A stretch of DNA of 12,292 nucleotides from Comamonadaceae bacterium (GTDB taxonomy: Bacteria; Pseudomonadota; Gammaproteobacteria; Burkholderiales; Burkholderiaceae). Below are positions 1-7,941 of the stretch, piece after piece. The stretch spans positions 1-12,292 of the forward strand of contig CANNNH010000032.1 of NCBI GenBank assembly GCA_947505915.1, written 5' to 3'. Position 1 is the first letter of the stretch. Every line of letters starts with the position of its first letter. The notes beneath the pieces are model-generated. The model searched no databases. It was not told the origin of the DNA and saw only the letters and a list, made by a program, of their open reading frames with translations. Position numbers and translations under genes: made by a program.

Positions 1-719
1 ACAAGGCCGTGCGTCCTACCAACATCATGGGCGCTACAAAGCGCCTGGCAGAAATGGTTTTGCAGGCGTTGGCTGAGCTGAACCCGGCTGTCAATGCAGA
101 CGGCGCTCGCGCCCCTGGGGCGCGTACCTGTTTTTCGATGGTGCGCTTTGGCAACGTGCTGGGCTCCAGCGGTTCGGTGGTGCCGCTGTTTCGCGAGCAG
201 ATTAAAAACGGCGGGCCCATCACGCTCACGCACCCCGACATCACCCGTTTTTTCATGAGCATCCCGGAAGCGGCGCAGCTGGTGATCCAGGCCGGCGCCA
301 TGGGCACCGGTGGCGATGTGTTTGTGCTCGACATGGGCCAGCCGGTGCGCATTCATGACCTGGCCAGCCGCATGGTGGAGATGTCGGGTTTGCGGCTCAA
401 AACCGTAGACCAGCCGGAGGGTGACATAGAGATCACCATCACCGGCCTGCGCCCCGGTGAAAAGCTCTATGAAGAACTGCTGATAGGCCACAACCCCAAG
501 CCCACGCAACATGCCCGCATCATGAAAGCCAATGAAGAATACATGGCCTGGCCGCTGCTGCAAGAAAGCCTCGAATCCCTGCGCATGGCCATGAGCGTGA
601 ACGACGTGCCGCTCATCCGTAATTTTTTAAGCCAATTGGTCCAGGGTTACGAATCCAGTGGCGAGGTGGTGGATTGGGTGCACCAGGCGCAAGAGCGGGT
701 AAAGATCAACGGGGATTGA
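1..719 (+). CDS. Partial WbpM/CapD-family nucleotide-sugar 4,6-dehydratase (3' end)
   Basis: This is the C-terminal part of a polysaccharide biosynthesis protein of the WbpM/FlaA1/PglF/CapD family, which dehydrates or epimerises UDP-N-acetyl sugars for O-antigen or capsule. The reading frame is open from base 3, so the 5' end lies outside the window. Near the start it reads [15 protein letters not shown]. The M-x-x-x-K here is the family's version of the SDR Y-x-x-x-K catalytic pair. It is followed by [35 protein letters not shown] and [12 protein letters not shown], all typical of the family. Full-length members of about 600 residues carry N-terminal membrane helices, which would lie upstream; a short soluble homologue cannot be excluded. 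The gene ends 69 bases before rmlB on the same strand, so it probably belongs to the same surface-polysaccharide locus. The exact substrate (UDP-GlcNAc or another) is not readable from this fragment. Confidence 0.9.
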   Translation, partial: KAVRPTNIMGATKRLAEMVLQALAELNPAVNADGARAPGARTCFSMVRFGNVLGSSGSVVPLFREQIKNGGPITLTHPDITRFFMSIPEAAQLVIQAGAMGTGGDVFVLDMGQPVRIHDLASRMVEMSGLRLKTVDQPEGDIEITITGLRPGEKLYEELLIGHNPKPTQHARIMKANEEYMAWPLLQESLESLRMAMSVNDVPLIRNFLSQLVQGYESSGEVVDWVHQAQERVKINGD

Positions 720-747
720 GCTGGATATGTTGGCGGTTTACAGCGTT

Positions 748-776
748 TTGCTGAGGGCTGGAGCGCATTTTTAAAT
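748..776 (+). promoter_or_regulatory. Weak candidate promoter ahead of rmlB
   Basis: In the 69-base gap before rmlB, TTGCTG (748-753) and TTAAAT (771-776) are spaced 17 bases apart and resemble a poor sigma-70 -35/-10 pair. The stretch from about 768 to 785 is clearly more AT-rich than the flanking genes. The match is only partial, and read-through from the upstream dehydratase gene could serve equally well. Confidence 0.2.
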
Positions 777-788
777 TTTCAATTCACC

Positions 789-1856
789 ATGACCATTCTC
801 ATCACCGGCGGCGCCGGCTTCATTGGCGCTAACTTTGTGCTTGACTGGCTGGCCCAGTCTGACGAGGCCGTCATCAACCTCGACAAGCTGACTTACGCCG
901 GCAACTTGGAGACATTGGCCGGCTTGGCGGGCGATGCGCGCCACACCTTGGTGCAGGGCGACATTGCTGATGGCGCGCTGGTGGCCAGCCTGCTGGCTGC
1001 GCACCGGCCGCGCGCGGTGGTCAATTTTGCAGCCGAGTCGCATGTAGACCGCTCCATCCACGGGCCTGAAGACTTTATTCAAACGAACGTGGTGGGCACT
1101 TTCAGGCTGCTGGAGGCCGTGCGCGCTTATTGGGCAGAGCTGCCTGCGGATGCTAAGGCAGACTTCCGTTTCTTGCATGTGTCTACTGACGAGGTGTACG
1201 GCTCTTTGTCCAAAGACGCGCCTGCGTTCACCGAAGACCATCGCTACGAACCCAACAGCCCCTACAGCGCCAGCAAGGCCGCCAGCGACCACCTGGTGCG
1301 CGCCTGGCACCACACCTACGGCCTGCCGGTGCTCACCACCAACTGCTCAAACAACTACGGCCCGTACCACTTCCCGGAGAAACTGATTCCGCTGATGATC
1401 GTCAATGCGCTGGCAGGCAAAGCCCTGCCGGTGTACGGCGACGGCCTGCAGGTGCGTGACTGGCTGTACGTCAAAGACCATTGCAGCGCCATCCGCCGCG
1501 TGCTCGAAGCCGGCCTGCCGGGTGAGGTTTACAACGTGGGTGGCTGGAACGAAAAGCCCAACATCGAGATCGTCAAGACCGTGTGTGCCTTGCTCGATGA
1601 GATGCGCCCCAAGGCCGATGGTCAGCCCTACAGCACGCAAATTACCTACGTCAAAGACCGCCCCGGCCACGACCGCCGCTACGCCATAGACGCCAGCAAA
1701 ATTCAACGCGAGCTAGGCTGGAAGCCCGCCGAAACCTTCGAGACCGGCATCCGCAAAACCATCGCCTGGTACCTGGCCAACCCCGACTGGGTCGCCCATG
1801 TGCAAAGCGGTGCTTACAGGCAGTGGGTGCAGACGCAGTACGCCAATGACAAATAA
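789..1856 (+). CDS. rmlB: dTDP-glucose 4,6-dehydratase RmlB
   Basis: RmlB converts dTDP-D-glucose to dTDP-4-keto-6-deoxy-D-glucose, the second step of dTDP-L-rhamnose synthesis in the cytoplasm. The 355-residue protein has the usual family length. It shows the NAD-binding GGAGFIG motif (residues 7-13), LDKLTYAGN near residue 32, and [12 protein letters not shown] (79-90). The catalytic TDEVYG (133-138) and YSASK (Tyr159, Lys163) are present, as is the substrate-binding [19 protein letters not shown] region. The ATG is placed where the Rossmann strand must begin. No good Shine-Dalgarno sequence is seen in front of it. The gene heads an rmlBDAC set. Its stop codon lies inside a following 64-codon ORF (11-base overlap). 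All catalytic residues are intact, so it should be functional. Confidence 0.97.
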   Translation: MTILITGGAGFIGANFVLDWLAQSDEAVINLDKLTYAGNLETLAGLAGDARHTLVQGDIADGALVASLLAAHRPRAVVNFAAESHVDRSIHGPEDFIQTNVVGTFRLLEAVRAYWAELPADAKADFRFLHVSTDEVYGSLSKDAPAFTEDHRYEPNSPYSASKAASDHLVRAWHHTYGLPVLTTNCSNNYGPYHFPEKLIPLMIVNALAGKALPVYGDGLQVRDWLYVKDHCSAIRRVLEAGLPGEVYNVGGWNEKPNIEIVKTVCALLDEMRPKADGQPYSTQITYVKDRPGHDRRYAIDASKIQRELGWKPAETFETGIRKTIAWYLANPDWVAHVQSGAYRQWVQTQYANDK

Positions 1857-2040
1857 AGAAGTGGATCTGTCCAATGCTCTTTCTGGCACAAGCAATAAGA
1901 TGTCCGGAAGCGCTACGCCAGCACAGACGACGTTTTTAATGGCGCAATGGTTGAGCGAGTTTTACAGACAAAACTCAGCATTGCCGGAGGACTTTTTAAC
2001 AGACCGGATTGAGAAAAGTCCTCAGATGCGTAATATATGA
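1846..2040 (+). CDS. Small unknown ORF overlapping rmlB and rmlD (64 aa)
   Basis: I do not recognise this protein. It begins [14 protein letters not shown] and ends [17 protein letters not shown], with a central [20 protein letters not shown] stretch that could form an amphipathic helix. It has no signal peptide, membrane segment or cysteine. The ATG at 1846 overlaps the end of rmlB by 11 bases, and the TGA shares an ATGA with the rmlD start at 2037. This is the arrangement expected for translationally coupled operon genes. The region 1857-2036 is visibly lower in GC than the rml genes on both sides. No convincing Shine-Dalgarno sequence precedes the ATG, so translation would have to rely on coupling to rmlB. 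It may be a real small gene, a remnant of a larger displaced gene, or chance open frame in a spacer. An in-frame upstream ATG at 1798 lies inside rmlB and is less likely. Confidence 0.45.
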   Translation: MTNKEVDLSNALSGTSNKMSGSATPAQTTFLMAQWLSEFYRQNSALPEDFLTDRIEKSPQMRNI

Positions 2041-2936
2041 AGATCCTGCTGCTGGGCAAAAACGGCCAGGTAGGCCGGGCGCTTGAGCGTGCGCTGGCGC
2101 CCTTGGCCGGGCCGGGCGAGCTGCTTGCGCTGGACAGAACCAACGGCGGAGACCTTGCCCAGCTGGATGCACTGGCTGCGACGGTGCGCCAATTGCGCCC
2201 TCAAGTCATTGTCAACGCCGCCGCTTACACGGCTGTAGACAAAGCCGAAAGCGAGCCCGACCAAGCCCGCCTCATCAACGCGCTGGCACCCGAAATGCTG
2301 GCCAAAGAGGCGCAGGCGCTGGGTGCCTGGCTGGTGCACTACGGCACCGATTACGTGTTTGACGGCAGCGGCACGCGGCCTTGGTTAGAAACCGATGCGA
2401 CCGCGCCGCTCAATGTCTACGGCCAGACCAAGCTCGAGGGTGAGCGGCAGGTTCAGGCGCATTGCACGCGGCATCTGATCTTGCGCACCAGCTGGGTGTA
2501 TGCCGCGCACGGCAGCAACTTTGCCAAGACCATGCTCAAGCTGGCGCAAGAGCGCGAGCGCCTGACGGTGATTGACGACCAGTGGGGCACGCCCACCGGC
2601 GCAGAGCTGTTGGCCTCCGTCACGGCCGCCGCCATTGAAAAAGCGAGCCTCGCAGGCAACGACGCGCTGACAGGGCTTTACCATCTGGCGGCTAGCGGTG
2701 AAACCAACTGGCACGCCTACGCCAGCCACGTCATCCGCCAAGCCAAAGCGCTGCGGCCCGACTTGCCGTGGGCAGTGCAAGAGATAGCACCCGTGCCGTC
2801 CAGCGCCTTTGTTACAGCCGCCCGCCGCCCGCATAATTCACGCCTTGACACCCGTAAACTGCAAGCCGCTTTTGGCATCAACTTGCCTCACTGGCAGCTG
2901 GGCGTTGATGAGATGCTGGCCAAGACGCTGGCTTGA
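2037..2936 (+). CDS. rmlD: dTDP-4-dehydrorhamnose reductase RmlD
   Basis: RmlD carries out the final NAD(P)H-dependent reduction that yields dTDP-L-rhamnose. The protein is 299 residues, normal for the family. The N-terminal nucleotide-binding motif GKNGQVG is at 7-13, followed by NAAAYTAVDKAE (60-71), GTDYVFDG (103-110) and the catalytic YGQTK (Tyr128, Lys132). RTSWVYAAHGSNF and DQWGTPT further on are typical of RmlD. The start ATG is fixed by the family N-terminus MKILLLG and overlaps the stop of the preceding small ORF (ATGA). It has no strong ribosome site of its own, which suggests coupled translation. It is followed by an AT-rich 86-base gap and then vapBC, rather than directly by rmlA. 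Confidence 0.96.
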   Translation: MKILLLGKNGQVGRALERALAPLAGPGELLALDRTNGGDLAQLDALAATVRQLRPQVIVNAAAYTAVDKAESEPDQARLINALAPEMLAKEAQALGAWLVHYGTDYVFDGSGTRPWLETDATAPLNVYGQTKLEGERQVQAHCTRHLILRTSWVYAAHGSNFAKTMLKLAQERERLTVIDDQWGTPTGAELLASVTAAAIEKASLAGNDALTGLYHLAASGETNWHAYASHVIRQAKALRPDLPWAVQEIAPVPSSAFVTAARRPHNSRLDTRKLQAAFGINLPHWQLGVDEMLAKTLA

Positions 2937-2949
2937 TGCCGGTGTTTGG

Positions 2950-2958
2950 ATAAAAATA
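2950..2958 (+). repeat. Left copy of 9-bp direct repeat flanking vapBC
   Basis: ATAAAAATA occurs here, 13 bases after the rmlD stop, and again at 3603-3611 just after vapC. The two copies bracket the vapBC pair. They could be a trace of the event that placed vapBC in the operon, but a 9-base A-rich word could also recur by chance. Confidence 0.3.
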
Positions 2959-2960
2959 GA

Positions 2961-2984
2961 CATCATTTGATGATATATTTGATG
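2961..2984. promoter_or_regulatory. Candidate vapBC operator/promoter repeats
   Basis: Upstream of vapB lies a short palindrome, CATCA-TT-TGATG (2961-2972). The word TTTGATG occurs at 2966-2972 and again at 2978-2984, a 12-base offset close to one helix turn. TATATT at 2974-2979 could be a -10 box. VapB-type antitoxins usually bind such repeats near their own promoter and autoregulate with VapC; binding here is inferred from position only. Confidence 0.35.
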
Positions 2985-3022
2985 CCTTATTGACTCTTCA
3001 TAGGTGTTAACTGGAGACCGGC

Positions 3023-3220
3023 ATGCGTACCACTCTCAATCTTGACGACGAATTGTTGGCCAAAGCGCATCAGCTCAGCGGGCTGACCGAGCGCACGCAA
3101 TTGATCCGCGAGGCCTTGCTTGCCTTGGTAGAGCGCGAAAGTGCGCGACGACTGTCAAAGTTGGGTGGCACGGAGGCGCAGCTGCAAGCGATTCCCCGCC
3201 GGGGTGCGTTGGTCGCATGA
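3023..3220 (+). CDS. vapB: VapB-family antitoxin
   Basis: This 65-residue protein matches the short type II antitoxins of the VapB family. It has an N-terminal ribbon-helix-helix-like segment, MRTTLNLDDELLAKAHQLSG, followed by TERTQLIREALLALVERESARR. The C-terminal tail (about residues 45-65, with GGTEAQLQAIPRR) would wrap the toxin. The protein would dimerise on operator DNA and neutralise VapC by direct binding. The start is supported by GGAG at 3013-3016, six bases before the ATG. The stop overlaps the vapC start as ATGA, the usual arrangement for these pairs. The module lies between rmlD and rmlA, an unusual location, and is preceded by an AT-rich leader with repeats. Confidence 0.9.
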   Translation: MRTTLNLDDELLAKAHQLSGLTERTQLIREALLALVERESARRLSKLGGTEAQLQAIPRRGALVA

Positions 3221-3588
3221 TCCTGGTGGATACCTCGGTTTGGATAGATCACTTGCGCCTCGGCGACCCGGAACTTGCCTCTGCTCTGCAATCGTGTGAA
3301 GTCTTGTGCCATCCGCATGTGGTGGGAGAGTTGGCTTGCGGAAACCTGCGGGCCCGCGACAAGGTGATAACCCTTTTGCAGGCCCTCCCGGTCAGCCCTG
3401 TTGTCAGTGACAAAGAATCCCTATGTTTCATCGATAACTACAGCCTGATGGCTAGAGGCATTGGCTATATCGATGTGCAACTCCTGGCTTCAGCCCGCCT
3501 GGCAGGTGCGCATTTATGGACGCGCGACAAGCGGCTGCAAACGGTCGCGCTGGAGCTTGGCTTGGCCCATCTTGAAACGAAACATTAA
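3217..3588 (+). CDS. vapC: VapC-family PIN-domain ribonuclease toxin
   Basis: The 123-residue protein is a single PIN domain, the magnesium-dependent ribonuclease fold of VapC toxins. Family members typically cleave tRNA or rRNA and stop growth when freed from VapB. The acidic active-site residues are visible: Asp5 in [12 protein letters not shown], Glu38 in VVGELACG, Asp86 in [13 protein letters not shown] and Asp104 in LWTRDKRL. All four are present, so the toxin looks active. Length is normal, and it is translationally coupled to vapB. The stop is followed by only 22 bases before rmlA, so vapBC transcription probably continues into rmlA-rmlC. The RNA target cannot be read from the sequence. 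Confidence 0.92.
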   Translation: MILVDTSVWIDHLRLGDPELASALQSCEVLCHPHVVGELACGNLRARDKVITLLQALPVSPVVSDKESLCFIDNYSLMARGIGYIDVQLLASARLAGAHLWTRDKRLQTVALELGLAHLETKH

Positions 3589-3602
3589 TCTCCAAAAAGC
3601 CT

Positions 3603-3611
3603 ATAAAAATA
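3603..3611 (+). repeat. Right copy of 9-bp direct repeat flanking vapBC
   Basis: This second copy of ATAAAAATA matches 2950-2958. Its last base is the first base of the rmlA ATG (3611). Together the copies enclose about 650 bases holding vapBC. The word is A-rich and low in complexity, so chance is a real alternative. Confidence 0.3.
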
Positions 3612-4498
3612 TGTCCAACCCACGTAAAGGCATCATCCTCGCCGGCGGCTCCGGCTCGCGGCTGCACCCTGCCACGCTGGCCATGAGCAAGCAGCTCCTG
3701 CCGGTGTATGACAAGCCCATGATTTACTACCCGCTGAGCACGCTCATGCTGGGCGGCATGCGTGACATTCTCATCATCAGCACACCGCAAGATACGCCCC
3801 GCTTTCAGCAGTTGCTGGGGGACGGCAGCCAGTGGGGCATTAACTTGCAGTACGCCGTGCAGCCCAGCCCGGACGGCTTGGCGCAGGCGTTTTTGATTGG
3901 TGAAAGTTTCTTGAACGGCGCTCCCAGTGCACTGGTGCTGGGCGACAATATTTTTCACGGCCACGACTTCACCACCTTGCTGGCCGGTGCCAATGCGCGG
4001 ACCGAGGGTGCCACCGTGTTTGCCTACCATGTGCAAGATCCCGAGCGCTATGGCGTGGTCGCCTTCAACCCTGATGGCCAGGCCCGCAGCATTGAAGAAA
4101 AACCGATCAAGCCGCAAAGCAACTACGCTGTCACCGGCTTGTATTTTTATGACCCGCAGGTAGTGGATATTGCCAAAGCGGTCAAGCCCAGCGCGCGCGG
4201 CGAGCTCGAAATTACTGCCGTCAACCAGGCATACCTGGACCTGGGCCAACTGAATGTGCAGATCATGACGCGCGGCTATGCCTGGCTGGACACCGGCACG
4301 CACGAAAGCCTGCTCGAAGCCAGCCAGTTCATCGCCACTCTTGAGCACCGTCAGGGCCTGAAGATCGCCTGCCTGGAAGAAATCGCCTGGCGTAACGGTT
4401 ATATCGATGCCGCCCAGTTTGAAAAGCTCGCCCAGCCGCTGGCCAAAAATGGCTACGGGCAGTACATGCTGCGCTTACTCAAAGAGCCGCACCCCTGA
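3611..4498 (+). CDS. rmlA: Glucose-1-phosphate thymidylyltransferase RmlA
   Basis: RmlA joins glucose-1-phosphate and dTTP to make dTDP-glucose, the first and feedback-controlled step of the rhamnose pathway. The 295-residue protein has the family length. It shows the nucleotidyltransferase signature GGSGSRLHP (12-20; Ser replaces the more common Thr of GSGTRLHP). It also has [18 protein letters not shown] (26-43), [10 protein letters not shown] (86-95), LGDNIFHG (110-117), the IEEKP loop and the [12 protein letters not shown] region. The frame is open back to 3461, but the family N-terminus and the overlap of that extension with vapC place the start at 3611. No clear Shine-Dalgarno sequence is seen. 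The TGA shares one base with the rmlC ATG (TGATG), indicating coupled translation. Confidence 0.96.
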   Translation: MSNPRKGIILAGGSGSRLHPATLAMSKQLLPVYDKPMIYYPLSTLMLGGMRDILIISTPQDTPRFQQLLGDGSQWGINLQYAVQPSPDGLAQAFLIGESFLNGAPSALVLGDNIFHGHDFTTLLAGANARTEGATVFAYHVQDPERYGVVAFNPDGQARSIEEKPIKPQSNYAVTGLYFYDPQVVDIAKAVKPSARGELEITAVNQAYLDLGQLNVQIMTRGYAWLDTGTHESLLEASQFIATLEHRQGLKIACLEEIAWRNGYIDAAQFEKLAQPLAKNGYGQYMLRLLKEPHP

Positions 4499-5040
4499 TG
4501 AAAGCCACCCCCACCGCCATCCCAGACGTGCTGGTCATCGAACCCAAGGTGTTTGGTGACGCGCGTGGTTTTTTCTTTGAGAGCTTCAACCAGAAAGCCT
4601 TCAACGCTGCCATAGGTCAGGCGGTCACATTTGTGCAAGACAACCACAGCCGCAGCAGCCGTGGCGTGTTGCGGGGCTTGCATTACCAGGTGCAGCAGCC
4701 CCAGGGTAAGCTGGTGCGGGTGGTGCGCGGCGCGGTGTTTGATGTGGTGGTCGACATACGCCAAAGCTCTCCCACTTATGGCAAGTGGGTCGGGTTGGAG
4801 CTGAGTGAAGACAAGCATCAGCAGCTCTGGGTGCCGGCGGGCTTGGCGCATGGTTTTCTGGTGCTCAGCGACAGCGCCGACTTTTTATACAAAACCACAG
4901 ACTACTATGCGCCTGAGTTTGAGCGCTGCATCGCCTGGGACGATCCGGCGCTGGCCATTGACTGGCCGCTCAAGGGTTTGCAGCCGGAGTTATCCGCCAA
5001 AGACCGTACGGGTGTCAGCCTGGCTTCGCTCGCGGGTTAA
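4498..5040 (+). CDS. rmlC: dTDP-4-dehydrorhamnose 3,5-epimerase RmlC
   Basis: RmlC epimerises dTDP-4-keto-6-deoxyglucose at C3 and C5 before RmlD reduction. The 180-residue cupin-fold protein has normal length. Visible family motifs are GDARGFFFESFN (20-31) and QDNHSRSSRGVLRGLHYQ (47-64), where His62 is the probable catalytic base. QGKLVRVVRGAVFDVVVDIR, WVPAGLAHGF and LYKTTDYYAPEFE follow; the Tyr in LYKTTDYY is the likely acid. The gene closes the rml set on the + strand. Its last 51 bases overlap the 3' end of the O-antigen ligase-like gene read from the other strand. The ending SAKDRTG is typical of RmlC, so the rmlC end itself looks correct. Confidence 0.96.
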   Translation: MKATPTAIPDVLVIEPKVFGDARGFFFESFNQKAFNAAIGQAVTFVQDNHSRSSRGVLRGLHYQVQQPQGKLVRVVRGAVFDVVVDIRQSSPTYGKWVGLELSEDKHQQLWVPAGLAHGFLVLSDSADFLYKTTDYYAPEFERCIAWDDPALAIDWPLKGLQPELSAKDRTGVSLASLAG

Positions 5041-6381
5041 GCCCGCAGCAGCGCACACCAGCAAGGTGACTGCCAGCGACAAAATAGTGGGGTAGTAGTT
5101 GTGGGCAAAATTCATATTGGTCAACGCAGCGCTCATGTGCAAAAACAGCACTGAAGCCAAACCTGCTGCCAGCGCCTTATGATGGATTTCTCCGGTGGCC
5201 CTGAGCTTTCTCACCATCAACACCAGGCCCAGGCTGTAGCTCAGAAAACTCGCCAGGCCCCATAGGCCGTGGTCCAGCAGGGTATGCAGATACTCGTTGT
5301 GCAGATGCCCCAGGCTTTTGACAACCGGTGAACTGGCTTCGTCCCCCCATTGACGCAGTTGCAACAAGCGCCCTTCACGCCCATATCCAATCCAGGGTGA
5401 TTGAAGAGATGCCCCCAGGCTGCGCTGCCACATGTAAAGGCGTGCACCCACCGAGGTATTGGCCCCCAGGGCAGCAGATATTTGCGATGCCTGCCATTCG
5501 GGCCACGCGACTTGCATGCGCTCCAGCGGTTTCTGGACAAAGGGGCTGGGTATCAAAACTGCCACTAGCAGCAAGGCGGCACTAACCTTCAAAACTGCTT
5601 TCAAACGGGCATGCGGCAAAGTGGCTGAAGGTTTCACTATGTACAGATAAAGCGCCAAGGCCGGCCAGACCAAAGCCAGTCCAAATGCGCCCCGCACATC
5701 GCTGGCCAGCACTGCCAGCAGACCGGCAAAACTGGCGGCCAGCCAAAGGTAGCGCAAACGGTAATCCGATGTCACTCTGGCCAAAGTCAACAACGTGCAA
5801 GTGCTCAACGTCAGCGCAGCCGCCCAGGGTATGCGATTGGTTGGCGCTGCGTTAGAGCCTTTGGTGAGCACCAACCACAAAGCCAGCACGCAGGCGACAG
5901 CCAGGCCTGTGCCAACCCAGGCCATGTAGTTGGCGTTCAGGTAATTGCGGCGCAGGCGCTGCAGCGGCAATTGGCACAGCCCGTACAGCCCCATTGCACC
6001 CAAAAACAAACGCAATTCCGCATGCCGCTCCGACCAGGGGTCGCCCCAGTACAGCATGGGGACGGTTTTGAGCAGCAGCGCTGCCAGCGTGGTAAGCAGC
6101 CAGATTCTGGCAAGGCTGCGGTGAGGGCTTTCCGGCAAAGTGTCGGCTGCTTCAAGCGCTTGCACCGGCGCATCAGACGCTCGCCGGCTTTGCCACCAGG
6201 CCCACAGCCCTGCCAACATGAACAGCAACCATGCAAAACCGGGTGTTTTCGTGTTGAGCGTGCTGGCTGCCAGCAAAAGTGTCAGAGGCAGCCAGAAAAG
6301 AAAAGTCGAAGCAGAAAAAAAGCCAGGCATGTTCAGTACAAAATAATTACTTTGAGTATCGCATGGCTGACGTGTGAACAT
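4990..6381 (-). CDS. O-antigen ligase/polymerase (WaaL/Wzy_C) family membrane protein
   Basis: This 463-residue polytopic inner-membrane protein has about ten or more hydrophobic stretches, from FLFWLPLTLLLAAS near residue 27 to TILSLAVTLLVCAAAG near 432. It carries the Wzy_C hallmarks. These are an arginine in ASDVRGAF (Arg230), SVGARLYMWQRSL (310-322), SPWIGYGREG, and the HLHNEYLHTLLDHGLWG stretch (359-375). Such proteins transfer or polymerise undecaprenyl-linked glycans on the periplasmic face. WaaL ligase and Wzy polymerase cannot be told apart reliably by sequence. It lies convergent to rmlC, overlapping it by 51 bases, and divergent from the H-NS-like gene. The start is uncertain. ATG at 6381 gives the longest form, but ATG at 6330 (MPGFFSAST), directly before the first membrane segment, is equally possible, and neither has a clear ribosome site. 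Confidence 0.88.
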   Translation of the reverse strand: MFTRQPCDTQSNYFVLNMPGFFSASTFLFWLPLTLLLAASTLNTKTPGFAWLLFMLAGLWAWWQSRRASDAPVQALEAADTLPESPHRSLARIWLLTTLAALLLKTVPMLYWGDPWSERHAELRLFLGAMGLYGLCQLPLQRLRRNYLNANYMAWVGTGLAVACVLALWLVLTKGSNAAPTNRIPWAAALTLSTCTLLTLARVTSDYRLRYLWLAASFAGLLAVLASDVRGAFGLALVWPALALYLYIVKPSATLPHARLKAVLKVSAALLLVAVLIPSPFVQKPLERMQVAWPEWQASQISAALGANTSVGARLYMWQRSLGASLQSPWIGYGREGRLLQLRQWGDEASSPVVKSLGHLHNEYLHTLLDHGLWGLASFLSYSLGLVLMVRKLRATGEIHHKALAAGLASVLFLHMSAALTNMNFAHNYYPTILSLAVTLLVCAAAGLTRERSQADTRTVFGG

Positions 6382-6382
6382 C

Positions 6383-6412
6383 TTCTATTTTTAATAAAAA
6401 CTGCTGTATAGT
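6383..6412 (+). promoter_or_regulatory. Candidate promoter of the H-NS-like gene
   Basis: The AT-rich gap between the divergent ligase-like and H-NS-like genes contains TATAGT at 6407-6412, a fair -10 box. A weak TTCTAT at 6383-6388 lies 18 bases upstream. A start near 6419 would give a leader of about 30 bases with the GGAG site at 6437-6440. The -35 match is poor. Confidence 0.3.
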
Positions 6413-6448
6413 ATGTTTCGCCAATCAACATTATCTGGAGATAAGTCA

Positions 6449-6817
6449 ATGAGCAATCTAATCGATATTCAAGGCCAAATTGAAAAACTGCAAAAGCAAG
6501 CCAGCGACATCAAGTCGCGCGAGTTTGATAAAACTGTGCAGGACATACTCGCCAAAATGCACGCATTTGGTATCACTGTCAAAGACTTGCAGCCCGGCAA
6601 ACGCCGTGCCACCAAAGGTAAAGCCGGAGCCAAAACGGCTAAAGCTGCAGGCGCCAAGCGCAAAACAGCCGGACGCAAAACCGGTCAAGTGGTAGCCGCC
6701 AAATACCGCGGCCCGAACGGCGAAACCTGGAGCGGCCGCGGCCTGGCCCCACGTTGGCTGGCCACTTTAATTGCTTTGGGTAAAAGCAAAGAAGATTTTG
6801 CGATCAAAGCCGCGTAA
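6449..6817 (+). CDS. H-NS family nucleoid-associated protein
   Basis: This is a small basic DNA-binding protein (122 residues) of the H-NS histone-like family, which coats AT-rich DNA and silences transferred or surface genes. Residues 1-45 are predicted coiled-coil/oligomerisation (IEKLQKQASDIKSREFDK). Residues 50-80 form an unusually lysine/alanine-rich linker (GKRRATKGKAGAKTAKAAG) reminiscent of eukaryotic H1 tails. Residues 85-122 hold the H-NS DNA-binding core YRGPNGETWSGRGLAPRWL. The start is chosen at 6449 because GGAG at 6437-6440 lies eight bases before it; an in-frame ATG at 6413 overlaps the likely promoter and adds 12 atypical residues. The gene is divergent from the ligase-like gene and stands alone before a REP element. 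Several H-NS paralogues are normal in Burkholderiales, so this need not be the main housekeeping copy. Confidence 0.92.
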   Translation: MSNLIDIQGQIEKLQKQASDIKSREFDKTVQDILAKMHAFGITVKDLQPGKRRATKGKAGAKTAKAAGAKRKTAGRKTGQVVAAKYRGPNGETWSGRGLAPRWLATLIALGKSKEDFAIKAA

Positions 6818-7897
<1,080 letters not shown>

Positions 7898-7941
7898 GTG
7901 AGTCATCAGATATTCTTTTCGTCTTCAGCGCAAGGAGCCCT

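Noticed and set aside
771..1313. 180-codon - strand frame opposite rmlB
   Set aside because: It lies fully antisense to the conserved N-terminal half of RmlB; no domain or ribosome site.
2961..2984. Possible CRISPR-like or integrase attachment repeat before vapB
   Set aside because: Only two 7-base words and one short palindrome are present, with no integrase, tRNA end or further repeats; operator-like sites explain them better.
3461..3610. 50-codon N-terminal extension of rmlA
   Set aside because: It overlaps the vapC coding region in another frame and precedes the normal RmlA start [13 protein letters not shown] at 3611.
3452..4348. 298-codon open frame on the - strand opposite rmlA
   Set aside because: It mirrors the codon structure of rmlA, a certain gene with intact motifs; the translation has no recognisable domain and is a high-GC antisense shadow.
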